This document shows positions 17,423 through 26,864 of a stretch of 64,000 bases of DNA, in pieces. The DNA lies in assembly GCF_017876095.1 (NCBI RefSeq), contig NZ_JAGINM010000009.1, positions 223,011-287,010 on the forward strand, in the 5' to 3' direction. Origin of the DNA: Azospirillum agricola (GTDB lineage Bacteria; Pseudomonadota; Alphaproteobacteria; Azospirillales; Azospirillaceae). The notes below the pieces were generated by a model. It saw nothing but the letters and a program-made list of their open reading frames with translations. It searched no databases and was not told the DNA's origin. Numbering within the stretch: the stretch's first letter is position 1; the number at the start of each line of letters is the position of its first letter. The position numbers and the translations under genes were made by a program.

Positions 17423-17564
17423 CTCTTGTCTCAAGGACGCACTGTAAAGCCAAACGACACCGGCCAAGCCTCAAGACAAACGAGCGACGGTGTCGAATAA
17501 AATACGCCCCGAGATTTTCCCACCGCCCCCCAAAAGGGGTTATTCGGACAGAAGGACACCGACC

Positions 17565-18842
<1,278 letters not shown>

Positions 18843-18913
18843 TCGGGATCTGGTCCGTGATCCGGTGTGCGAGCCGGATCTTTCTGAACGGCTGATGCTT
18901 TGACTCACATGAC

Positions 18914-18947
18914 GGCCGGGGGCTCGCGTCCCCCGGCCGCTTTTTTT
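18914..18947 (+). terminator. Terminator of aceA
   Basis: GGCCGGGGG and CCCCCGGCC form a 9-bp stem with a 7-base loop followed by GC and seven T, a classic intrinsic terminator 72 bases after the aceA stop. Confidence 0.92.
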
Positions 18948-19399
18948 GCGTGAGGCCGTCTGGCCGGCTCCGTTCTTTGGCGGTAGAACTTCCGGGAAGC
19001 CCCGCCCTCATGGTATGGCTGCGTTGCACGGCATCAACCGATGGTGTCCGTCAAGTCGGCCGAAAGTCTTGAACGGGGCCGGGAAATGGCCGTTGCCGGC
19101 CCTTGGATCGTTGATTTCCGGGCATCGCCGCGTCCGCTGCGCTGCGGAATCCCTTATTGACTTGGGAACGCTTCAAGACCACTTGTGTCGCATGCTGAAA
19201 ACACCCCGATCCGGGACGTAGGTCCCACCCGCCGGCCGCCCATCGCGGGTTCCGGCGGAGGGTCCGGCCGCCGCGCCATTCCGTACCCCCCGGGGGTCCG
19301 GTCCGGTGCGGTGAAGGCCGGGTCCTCCCTGCCGCATTTCCGCGCATGGAGCCACACCCCCGGCGTCTCCGGTCGAAACGATGAAGAGGACAGTCAAGT
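18948..19399. other. Non-coding gap before the PfpI-like gene
   Basis: These 452 bases show no convincing gene: open frames here lack ribosome-binding sites and recognisable protein features. It probably contains the promoter of the PfpI-like gene, which I could not identify. Confidence 0.4.
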
Positions 19400-19963
19400 A
19401 TGGATAACACGCTCACGGGAAAGACCATTGCCATCCTCGTCTCCAACGGCTTCGAAGAAGCGGAGATGACCGAACCGCAGCGCGCCCTGCTCAAGACCGG
19501 CGCCACGCTGCGCACGATCTCGACCGAGACGGGCCTGGTGAACGGCTGGCACGGCAAGTCCTGGGGCCATTACTTCCCGGTCGATAAGCAGTTGGGCGAG
19601 GCGCTCGGCGCCGATTTCGACATGCTGCTGCTGCCGGGTGGCGAGCGCAGCGTCGCCAAGCTCCAGAACTCCGCCCACACCCGCCGCATCGTCGGCCACT
19701 TCCTGGACGCCGGCAAGCCGATCGCCGCGATCGACCATGGAATCCAGCTGCTGGCCATTCCCGGCAAGCTGCGCGGCCGTCTGCTGGCCGCTCCGGAAGC
19801 CTACCGCGCCGACCTCCAGGCCGCCGGCGGCAAGATCAGCGACGAGGCCCTGGTGGTCGACGACATCACGGTCAGCGCGCTCGGCCAGGAGCAGCTCGTC
19901 GAGTTCGTCGAGGCGGTGGTGAAGCTGTTCACCGACGTCGCCTCGGTGCGCAAGGCCGCCTGA
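19400..19963 (+). CDS. DJ-1/PfpI superfamily protein lacking the nucleophile Cys
   Basis: A 187-aa protein of the DJ-1/PfpI (class I glutamine amidotransferase-like) fold. The conserved acidic residue is present in GFEEAEM (17-23) and the LLLPGG strand at 76-81 is normal. At the nucleophile elbow, where the family reads I-C-H-G, this protein has A-I-D-H-G: Asp112 replaces the catalytic cysteine (codon GAC). It should therefore lack protease, amidase or glyoxalase activity of the usual kind and may be a chaperone, binding or sensing protein. GAGGACAG precedes the ATG; single-gene unit with its own terminator. Confidence 0.8.
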   Translation: MDNTLTGKTIAILVSNGFEEAEMTEPQRALLKTGATLRTISTETGLVNGWHGKSWGHYFPVDKQLGEALGADFDMLLLPGGERSVAKLQNSAHTRRIVGHFLDAGKPIAAIDHGIQLLAIPGKLRGRLLAAPEAYRADLQAAGGKISDEALVVDDITVSALGQEQLVEFVEAVVKLFTDVASVRKAA

Positions 19964-19994
19964 CGGTCCGACGATCCGCAAGCCGGCTTGTGAC

Positions 19995-20028
19995 AAGGCC
20001 GCGGCCCCTCGGGTGCCGCGGCCTTTTT
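19995..20028 (+). terminator. Terminator of the PfpI-like gene
   Basis: GGCCGCGGC and GCCGCGGCC form a 9-bp stem with a 9-base loop followed by TTTTT, about 35 bases after the stop codon. Confidence 0.9.
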
Positions 20029-20150
20029 GCGTTGCAGCATTGTGTGGGCGTTGATAATTTTAAACGTCTTTCGCGCAAGCGCCGGACACCGGAGCATCGT
20101 CGTCACCGCACTGCCGCCGCCCGCACGAGGCGGGGCGAGGAGGCTTGCGA

Positions 20151-21866
20151 ATGGCCAAACCCACGGAATTCGCCAAATTCGGGGCGTTCACCAGCGTCAC
20201 CATCCGCGCGAAGATCATCGGCGCCGCGCTCGGCGCCGTTGTCATGGCGGCCGGGTTCGGTCTTTTCACGGTCAGTCGGCTCGATATTCTAAACGGTGCC
20301 GCCGAGACGATGCGCGGCACCTCGCTGCCCAGCACGCAGATCGCCGGCCAGCTGATGGCCGCCGCCCAGGGCTACCGCATCGCCGAGGCGGCCTACGCGC
20401 TCTCGACCAACGCCATGCAGATGGAGCAGGTGGAAACCAACCTGCGCACCGCCGCCGGCGCTCTGGCGACGCTGCGCGGCGAGGCCGGTCCGCTGTTCGC
20501 GGCGGGCGAGGGGGCCGAGCGGCTGGCCGCCTTCGACGCCGCCTGGACGGACTACGCCACGGCCGCCGACCGGGTGCGGACCCTGGTGCGCGACAACCAG
20601 GGCCAATCGGCCGCCAGCGTCTTCAAGCGGCCGAGCGCCGTCGCCTTCACCCGCGTGCAGGAAACCCTGGCCGCCCTGGTTGACACGACCATCCGCGAGG
20701 CCGACGCGGTGGCCGACCGCAGCGGCGACGTCTACCGCGAGGCCCACGCCCTGGTGCTGGGGGTGGTGGCGTTCGGCACCCTGCTGTCGCTGGCCTTCGG
20801 CGCGGCGCTGGTGCGCAGCGTCTCGCGCCCCATCCTCGACATGGCGGCGGCGATGGAGCGGCTGGCGGCGCGCGACGTCTCGGTCGATTTCCCGGCCGGC
20901 CGGCGCGACGAGGTCGGCCGCATGGCCAAGGCTGCGCGGGTGTTCAAGGACAACATGCTGGAGACCGACCGTCTCCAGGGCGAGCGGGACCGGCTGAAGG
21001 CCGCCGCCGCCGAGGAGCGCCGCCGCGAATTGCAGGGGCTGGCCGACGGCTTCGAGACGACGGTGAAGCGGCTGGTGGAGGCGCTGGCCGCCTCGACCGC
21101 CGGCATGGCGACGGCGGCCAGCGGCATGGCGGGCAGCGCCGCCGAGACGGCCTCACACGCCGACGCGGTGTCGTCGGCGGCCGGCCAGGCTTCGGCCAAC
21201 GTCGACAGCGTCGCGGCGGCGACCGCCGAACTGTCGGCCTCCTTCGCGGAGATCGAGCGGCTGGTCGCCGATTCCGCCGGCATCGCCGCCGGCGCCACCC
21301 GCGACGCCGAGCGCGGCACCGCCGTCATGGGCGAACTGGCGGCGGCGGCGGCGGAGATCGGCAAGGTGGTCGATCTGATCGCCGGCATCGCCGGCCAGAC
21401 CAACCTGCTGGCGCTCAACGCCACCATCGAGGCGGCCCGCGCCGGGGAGGCCGGCAAGGGCTTCGCCGTTGTGGCGTCGGAGGTCAAGAGCCTTGCCGGC
21501 CAGACGGCCAAGGCGACCGGCGAGATCCAGGCCCGCATCGCCGAGATCCAGGCGGCGTCCGGCACGGCGGTCGACACCATCGGCGCCGTCGCCCGCACCA
21601 TCGCCCGCATCAACGAGATCGCCGGGGCGGTCGCCGCGGCGGTGGAGCAGCAGACCGCCGCCGTCGGCGAGATCGCCGCCAGCATCCACGACGCCGCCAC
21701 CGGCACCCGCACCGTGTCCGGCAGCATCGCCGCCGTCACCGCCGCCGCCGCCTCGGCCGAGCAGGCCTCGTCGGCGATGGTCGGCACGGTGGAGACGGTG
21801 TCGGAGGACACGGCCCGCATGCGCCGCGAGGTGGACGGCTTCCTGTCGGCCCTGCGCGCGGCGTAA
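20151..21866 (+). CDS. Methyl-accepting chemotaxis protein
   Basis: A 571-aa chemoreceptor. A first transmembrane helix at about 17-40, a periplasmic helical domain of about 160 residues, a second membrane helix at about 199-223, a HAMP linker and a long cytoplasmic signalling domain follow in order. The hairpin tip that binds CheW and CheA contains IAGQTNLLALNATIEAARAG and the following GFAVVASEVKSLA. The ligand is unknown. I start at ATG 20151 because GAGGAGG lies seven bases before it; a TTG two codons earlier is a weaker choice. It converges with a histidine kinase gene seven bases downstream. Confidence 0.93.
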   Translation: MAKPTEFAKFGAFTSVTIRAKIIGAALGAVVMAAGFGLFTVSRLDILNGAAETMRGTSLPSTQIAGQLMAAAQGYRIAEAAYALSTNAMQMEQVETNLRTAAGALATLRGEAGPLFAAGEGAERLAAFDAAWTDYATAADRVRTLVRDNQGQSAASVFKRPSAVAFTRVQETLAALVDTTIREADAVADRSGDVYREAHALVLGVVAFGTLLSLAFGAALVRSVSRPILDMAAAMERLAARDVSVDFPAGRRDEVGRMAKAARVFKDNMLETDRLQGERDRLKAAAAEERRRELQGLADGFETTVKRLVEALAASTAGMATAASGMAGSAAETASHADAVSSAAGQASANVDSVAAATAELSASFAEIERLVADSAGIAAGATRDAERGTAVMGELAAAAAEIGKVVDLIAGIAGQTNLLALNATIEAARAGEAGKGFAVVASEVKSLAGQTAKATGEIQARIAEIQAASGTAVDTIGAVARTIARINEIAGAVAAAVEQQTAAVGEIAASIHDAATGTRTVSGSIAAVTAAAASAEQASSAMVGTVETVSEDTARMRREVDGFLSALRAA

Positions 21867-21873
21867 GGGGGGC

Positions 21874-23388
21874 TTACGCCGGCTCCTCGACACCGACGCG
21901 CGCGGCGGGGAAGACCAGCCGGACCGTGGTGCCGCGGTCGAGGGCGCTGTCGATCTCCAGCCGGCCGCCATGCAGCTCCATCAGCGCGCGGGTCAGCGGC
22001 AGGCCGAGGCCCGACCCGTGCTGGGGCACCGTCATCCGGTCATGCACCTGGGAGAAGGCGCTCAGCGCCAGGGGGATGTGCTCCGCCGCCATGCCCCGTC
22101 CGGTGTCGGCGACCCACAGGCCGAGGCTGCCGTCCGCGCCCAGGCCGGCGCCGACGGCGATCCGCCCGCCCGGCGGGGTGAACTTCACCGCGTTGCCGAT
22201 CAGGTTGGTCAGCATCTGGCGGATCAGCGACGGGTCGCCGAACAGGCCGGGCAGGTCGGGCGGCAGATCCCAGTCCAGCGCGATGCCCCCCCGCGCGGCG
22301 CGCTCGGCCATCATGGCGATGGTGGCGTCGACCAGCAGGGGCAGGGAACAGGATTCCTCGTACAGCTCCATCCGCCCGGCCTCGATCCGCGCGAGGTCGA
22401 GCAGGTTGTTGATCAGCTCCAGCATGTAGTCGCCGGCGGTGACGATCTGCCCGGCCGCCTCGCGGTAGCGCGGGTTGTCGAGCGGTCCCATCAGCGCGTC
22501 GCGGATGATCTCGGCGAAGCCGATGACGGCGGTCAGCGGGGTGCGCAGCTCGTGGCTCAGGTGATGGACATAGTCGGACTTGCGCCGGTTGGCCTCGTCC
22601 GACTGGTCGCGGGCGGCGGCCAGCTCCAGCTCGCGCAGCTTCAGGTCGGTGATGTCGGTCCGCACGCCGACGGTGCCGCCGTCGCGGGTGCGCCGTTCCT
22701 CGATGCGCAGCCAGCGGCCGTCGCGCAGCTGCACCTCGGTCGGCGGGCCGCCCTGGCGGTGCAGGGCGAGGCGCCCTTCGACCCACGCCTCCGCCGCCTC
22801 CGGCGCCACCCGGTAGAGACCGCGGCGCACCCCCTCGCGCAGCACCGCCTCGAAGCGGGTGCCCGGCTGGGCCAGGTAGGGATCGCTGATGAACAGGTCG
22901 CGGTAGCGCTGGTTGCACAGCACCAGCCGGTCCTGCGCGTCGTAGAGGACGAAGCCCTCGGTCACGCTGTCGATGGCGTCGAGCAGCAGCGGGTGGGCGA
23001 CGCGGTCGGCGACCCCCTCGATCAACAGGAGCGGCGGGTCATGGTCGGCGGGGCCGCCGGGCATGCGGGCGATCCGGGCGTCGAACTCCAGCGGCGGCAG
23101 GGGCGGGGCGCGCCCGAAGGTGACCACGGCCTCGGCCCGCCGGCCGTCCGCCGGAGCGTCCGCCAGGACGGCGAGGGTGTCGGCGTCGGGGATCAGGCGG
23201 ACATCGCCGGGATCGGCGTCCGGCACCACGCCGAGAAGCCCGCGCGCGGATTCGTTGAGCCACAGCACCGTGCCGTCGGGGCGCGCCAGCCAGATCGGGG
23301 TCGCCAGCCTCGCCAGCAGGTCAAGCCCCGGCGGGCCGCCTTCAAGCCGGCCTTCAAGCCCGATGCCATCGCTGCGCGACCACGCCAT
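21874..23388 (-). CDS. PAS-domain sensor histidine kinase
   Basis: A 504-aa soluble histidine kinase without transmembrane segments. Two or three PAS-like sensor units precede the kinase core: one near residues 20-60 (LARPDGTVLWLNESARG), a second near 155-200 (VTEGFVLYDAQDRLVLCNQRYRDLF). The H box is SHELRTPLTAVIGF near 255, the N box NLIGNAVKFTPPGG near 390, then DTGRGM and HGSGLGLPL. No receiver domain or partner regulator lies next to it. I start it at 23388 (MAWSRSDG); a start at 23433 is possible. The signal is unknown; a fused PAS_7-type module suggests a redox or small ligand cue. Confidence 0.88.
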   Translation of the reverse strand: MAWSRSDGIGLEGRLEGGPPGLDLLARLATPIWLARPDGTVLWLNESARGLLGVVPDADPGDVRLIPDADTLAVLADAPADGRRAEAVVTFGRAPPLPPLEFDARIARMPGGPADHDPPLLLIEGVADRVAHPLLLDAIDSVTEGFVLYDAQDRLVLCNQRYRDLFISDPYLAQPGTRFEAVLREGVRRGLYRVAPEAAEAWVEGRLALHRQGGPPTEVQLRDGRWLRIEERRTRDGGTVGVRTDITDLKLRELELAAARDQSDEANRRKSDYVHHLSHELRTPLTAVIGFAEIIRDALMGPLDNPRYREAAGQIVTAGDYMLELINNLLDLARIEAGRMELYEESCSLPLLVDATIAMMAERAARGGIALDWDLPPDLPGLFGDPSLIRQMLTNLIGNAVKFTPPGGRIAVGAGLGADGSLGLWVADTGRGMAAEHIPLALSAFSQVHDRMTVPQHGSGLGLPLTRALMELHGGRLEIDSALDRGTTVRLVFPAARVGVEEPA

Positions 23389-23500
23389 CGCCGTTCCATG
23401 ATGTGAGGGGCAACATCGTACCATCGTGCGCAATAAACAGCCACGAGTCGTGTAGGTCCGGCCGTTCCCCGGCCGAGGTCGGAAGCGGGCCCGGACGCTC

Positions 23501-25150
23501 CTACGGCGTGTCCCAGTAATGGCAGGCGACGTGGTGTCCGGGAGCGATTTCCTCCAGCGCCGGCACCGCCTGGCTGCAAAAGGAGCGGGCGTTCGGGCAG
23601 CGCGGCCGCAGCGGGCAGCCGTCCGGCGCCGCGAGGGCGGAGGGGGCCTCGCCGTCGAGCTGCGGCGCTTCGCCGCGGGCGGCGGCCAGCATCGCCCGCG
23701 TCAGCGGATGGCGGGCGCCGTGCAGCAGCGCGCCGGCCCCGGCGCTCTCGACCACGCGGCCCATCAGCAGGACCAGGCCGCGGTCGGCGTGGCGCAGCCC
23801 TTCCCCGGCCTGTTCGGTCGCCAGCAGCAGCGCCAGCCGGCGGCGGTCGCGCAGGCCCAGCAGATCGTCGCGGAACATCGCGCGCTCCCCGGCCGAAAGG
23901 GTCGCCGCCGGCTCGTCGCAGACCAGCGCGCGCGGTTCCGGCAGCAGCGCGCGGGCGAGCCCGACGCGGGCGGCCTCCACCGCGGAGAGGGTGGCGGGCC
24001 AGCGCGGCGCGATCTCGGCGCGCAGCCCCGCCTCCTCCAGCGCGTCGGCGATCCGGCGGGCGCGGCGGTCGGCGGGGATGTCGGGGCGCAGGCTTTCGAG
24101 GATGCCGGCCAGTTGCGCGCCGACCGTCTGGACGGGGTCGAGCGACGCCGCCGGATCGGGAAACAGGATTTGCAGGTCGCGGCGGACACGGCGCATCCCG
24201 GTGGCGTCGGCCGCCGCCAGATCGCGGCCCATCCACGAGACCCGGCCGCCGGACGGGGCCGGCAGATGGGCGAGCGCGCGGGCCAGCATCGCCTTGCCGC
24301 TGCCGGTCTCGCCCAGCAGGGCCACGGTCTCGCCCTCGGCGAGGTCGATGTCGGTCTCGTGGACGGCGGTCAGGCGCCGCTCCGCGCCCTTGGCGGTGCG
24401 GCCGAGCGCGAAGGACACCGACACGCCCCGGCCGCTCAGCAGCGGCGCGCCGGTTCCGCCGGTGCGGGGGACCAGGACGGGGGAGGGAAGGGGCGGCGGG
24501 GCGGGCAGCAGGCGGCCGCGCCGCAGGGCGAGGACGCGGCTGGCCGGGCCGGCGACGCCGTCCTCCGGCCGTCCGGCGAGGATCAGGGCCACCGCGTTGC
24601 CGCGCGCCCAGTCGGCGAGCCGGTGCAGCAGCCGCAGCCGCACGGTGGGGTCGAGCCCGGCGCCCGGCGCGTCGGCCAGCAGCACCGCCGGCCCCACCGC
24701 CAGGGCCAGGGCGAACAGCGCGGTCCAGCGCAGGCCGTCGGGCAGCCGGTCGGGCGGCAGGTCGAAGCGGCGGGCGGCGGCGGGGACCCCCAGCCGGTCG
24801 AGCGCGTCGGCCATCCGGCGCAGCGAGGCGCTGGTGTCGAGCCCCAGATGGTGGCCGACGATCTCCGCCGCCTGCATGGTCAGCGGACGGCGCGGCGCCA
24901 GCATCCCGCCCTGGGCGATCAGCAGGCGGCGGCCGTCGACGCGGGCGCTTCCGGTCTGGTCGATGCCGGGCAGCGGCAGGCCGGCCAGGGCGCGCAGCAG
25001 CAGGCTCTTGCCCGCCCCGGCGCCGCCGGTGACGGCCAGCACCTCGCCGGCCCCGACGGCCAGGGTGGCGCGGTCGATCAGCACGCGGTCGCCGGACAGC
25101 AGGGTCAGGGCGTTGGTCTCGACGGGCGGGGGAACGGGGCGGGAGATCAC
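23501..25150 (-). CDS. Fused double ABC ATPase of peptide type, degenerate motifs
   Basis: A 549-aa protein with two ABC domains in tandem, the layout of fused DppD-DppF or GsiA-type ATPases for peptide or nickel uptake. In domain 1 Walker A GGAGAGKS (42-49) is intact, but the signature reads LPDGL instead of LSGGQ and Walker B is LLADAP with Ala for the catalytic Glu. In domain 2 Walker A ends GSGKA (no Ser/Thr), the Q-loop reads LFPDP without Gln, the signature reads LSAVE, yet Walker B LVCDEP is normal. The C-terminal Cys-rich tail (CPLRPRCPNA) is typical of the peptide family. I start at GTG 25150, whose last bases overlap the TGA of the upstream permease; a start at 25186 is possible. 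Whether it hydrolyses ATP is doubtful. Confidence 0.78.
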   Translation of the reverse strand: MISRPVPPPVETNALTLLSGDRVLIDRATLAVGAGEVLAVTGGAGAGKSLLLRALAGLPLPGIDQTGSARVDGRRLLIAQGGMLAPRRPLTMQAAEIVGHHLGLDTSASLRRMADALDRLGVPAAARRFDLPPDRLPDGLRWTALFALALAVGPAVLLADAPGAGLDPTVRLRLLHRLADWARGNAVALILAGRPEDGVAGPASRVLALRRGRLLPAPPPLPSPVLVPRTGGTGAPLLSGRGVSVSFALGRTAKGAERRLTAVHETDIDLAEGETVALLGETGSGKAMLARALAHLPAPSGGRVSWMGRDLAAADATGMRRVRRDLQILFPDPAASLDPVQTVGAQLAGILESLRPDIPADRRARRIADALEEAGLRAEIAPRWPATLSAVEAARVGLARALLPEPRALVCDEPAATLSAGERAMFRDDLLGLRDRRRLALLLATEQAGEGLRHADRGLVLLMGRVVESAGAGALLHGARHPLTRAMLAAARGEAPQLDGEAPSALAAPDGCPLRPRCPNARSFCSQAVPALEEIAPGHHVACHYWDTP

Positions 25151-25890
25151 CGGCGCAGCCCCTCGGCGAAGGCGCACAGCCCCCACAACGCCACCGCCAG
25201 CAGCAGGGCGGGGGGCGCCAGCGCCAGCCCGTCGCCCAGCCGCGCCGCCAGCCCGACCGAGCCGCCCCAGCTTCCGACCGGCGCCGGCAGGCCGAGGCCG
25301 AGCAGGCTGGCGAAGCTCTCCGCCGCCAGGGCGCGGGGCAGGGCGAGCGCGCCGGCCGCCAGCAGCGGGCGCCGCGCGTTGGGGATCAGGTGGCGGCGCA
25401 GGATCGTCCCCTCCGACAGCCCGGCGGCGCGGGCGGCGGTCAGGAACTCGCGGCGCATCAGGGCGCGCAGCTCGGCGTGGGCGAGGGCGGCGACCGCCGG
25501 GGCGGTGGCGGCGGCGACGGTCGCCGCCAGCAGCCCGACGCCGCCGCCGGCCAGACCGGCGGCGAGCGGCACCAGCAGGATCAGCGGCAGCGCCAGCAGC
25601 CGGTTGGCGGCGTCCATCATCCGGCGCTCGGCGCGCTGGCCGAGCGCGCTGGCGGCGATGGCCCAGCCCAGCCCCAGCGCGGCGCCGAGCAGCCCGGCCA
25701 GCAGGGCGAAGGACAGGCTGCCGCGCCCATCGAGCAGGGCGGCGACCACCGGGTCGGCGTCGTGGCGGCGGATGACGGACCCGTCCGCCATCAGCGGCGC
25801 CACGGTGCAGGCCAGCGCCAGCCCGGCCAGCACGGCCATAGCGGCGGCGGCGCGTCCGCCGTTCCGGGAATCGGGATCGCCGAGGGTCAT
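25147..25890 (-). CDS. Peptide/nickel-type ABC permease (DppC-like)
   Basis: A 247-aa inner membrane permease with five to six hydrophobic segments. The cytoplasmic coupling loop near residue 150 reads ELRALMRREFLTAARAAGLSEGTILRRHLIPN, which matches the EAA loop of DppC-type permeases. Membrane segments are extremely Ala/Gly/Leu-rich. It is the second gene of a three-gene unit: 43 bases after the DppB-like permease and overlapping the ATPase start in GTGA. No substrate-binding protein belongs to this unit. Confidence 0.78.
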   Translation of the reverse strand: MTLGDPDSRNGGRAAAAMAVLAGLALACTVAPLMADGSVIRRHDADPVVAALLDGRGSLSFALLAGLLGAALGLGWAIAASALGQRAERRMMDAANRLLALPLILLVPLAAGLAGGGVGLLAATVAAATAPAVAALAHAELRALMRREFLTAARAAGLSEGTILRRHLIPNARRPLLAAGALALPRALAAESFASLLGLGLPAPVGSWGGSVGLAARLGDGLALAPPALLLAVALWGLCAFAEGLRR

Positions 25891-25933
25891 CGCGCCGTCC
25901 GGTCGCTCAATGGGTCGCTCGATGGCTGGCGGT

Positions 25934-26695
25934 TCAACGGCGGATCCCGCGGTTGTCGGCCCAGCGGTTGTCGGCCCAGTCGCGGGCGATCGCGCCCAGC
26001 GCCGTCAGGAAGGCGGTCAGCCCGCACAGCCCGCACAGCGCGGGAAGCACGCCGGCCACCGAGCCGTTGCGGGCGGCGTCGATCATCAGCGCGCCGGCCC
26101 CCGGCAGGGCGAGCAGGCTCTCCAGCGCGACCGTGCCGACGAGCCCCGCCAGCACGGCGTTCTGGAAACCGCCCAGCGCCGGGGCGATGGCCGCCGGGAG
26201 CGCATGGCCGCGCAGCACCGTGCGCTCGTCCAGCCCGAAGCCCTGGGCGGTCAGCAGGGCGCCACCGCCCAACGCGCCGCCCAGCGCCTGCTCCATCGCC
26301 GGGCGGGCCAGCCGGGCGGCCTGGCAGGCGGCGGGCAGGGCGAGCGCCGTCCAGCCGAGCGGGGCGGCGGAGGCGCCGGCGCGCACCGCCAGGGCGGCGA
26401 CGGCGGCGAGCAGGAATCCGGGGAGCGTCGGCCCGGCGGCGGCGAGCAGCCGCCCGAGCCGTCCGGCGGCCGACGCCGGAGCCAGCCCGGCCCAGGCCCC
26501 GGCCAGCGCGCCGACGGCGGTGCCGACCGCGAGCGCCGGCAGGACCAGCAGCAGGGTGAGGGCGAGCGCCACGAGCAGGCCGAGGGCGCCGCCGGCCTCC
26601 GGCCCCGGCATGGCGGCGAGCGCCAGCCCGGCGGCGACCGGCAGGAGGGTGGCGGGCAGGGCTTCGGTCAGACGGCGGAGGGCGTAACGCGGCAT
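25934..26695 (-). CDS. Peptide/nickel-type ABC permease (DppB-like)
   Basis: A 253-aa membrane permease, first gene of the unit and partner of the following permease and ATPase. It is shorter than usual DppB proteins (about 310-335 aa), and its coupling loop (AMEQALGGALGGGALLTAQGFGLDERTVLRGHALP) is recognisable but diverged. I start it at 26695 (MPRYALRRL), the classical amphipathic beginning of DppB proteins; the long in-frame extension upstream is antisense to the next gene. The transported compound is unknown. Confidence 0.72.
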   Translation of the reverse strand: MPRYALRRLTEALPATLLPVAAGLALAAMPGPEAGGALGLLVALALTLLLVLPALAVGTAVGALAGAWAGLAPASAAGRLGRLLAAAGPTLPGFLLAAVAALAVRAGASAAPLGWTALALPAACQAARLARPAMEQALGGALGGGALLTAQGFGLDERTVLRGHALPAAIAPALGGFQNAVLAGLVGTVALESLLALPGAGALMIDAARNGSVAGVLPALCGLCGLTAFLTALGAIARDWADNRWADNRGIRR

Positions 26696-26864
26696 CGGGC
26701 GAGGCGTAGTCTTCCCACGGAGGCGACAGGCCGACCGTAAGCGCCCCGGCCCCGACGGGGCAACGAAATTGGGCGGCCGCTGTCCATTTCGGCGCGAATT
26801 TTCACGAAAGGTCAGGGGTAAGGAAGGAATCGCGTTCCCAGATGTTAAGGCGACAGACGCAGCC

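Noticed and set aside
21866..21880. Functional pair of chemoreceptor and PAS kinase
   Set aside because: They are convergent, with no shared promoter; closeness alone does not show a link.
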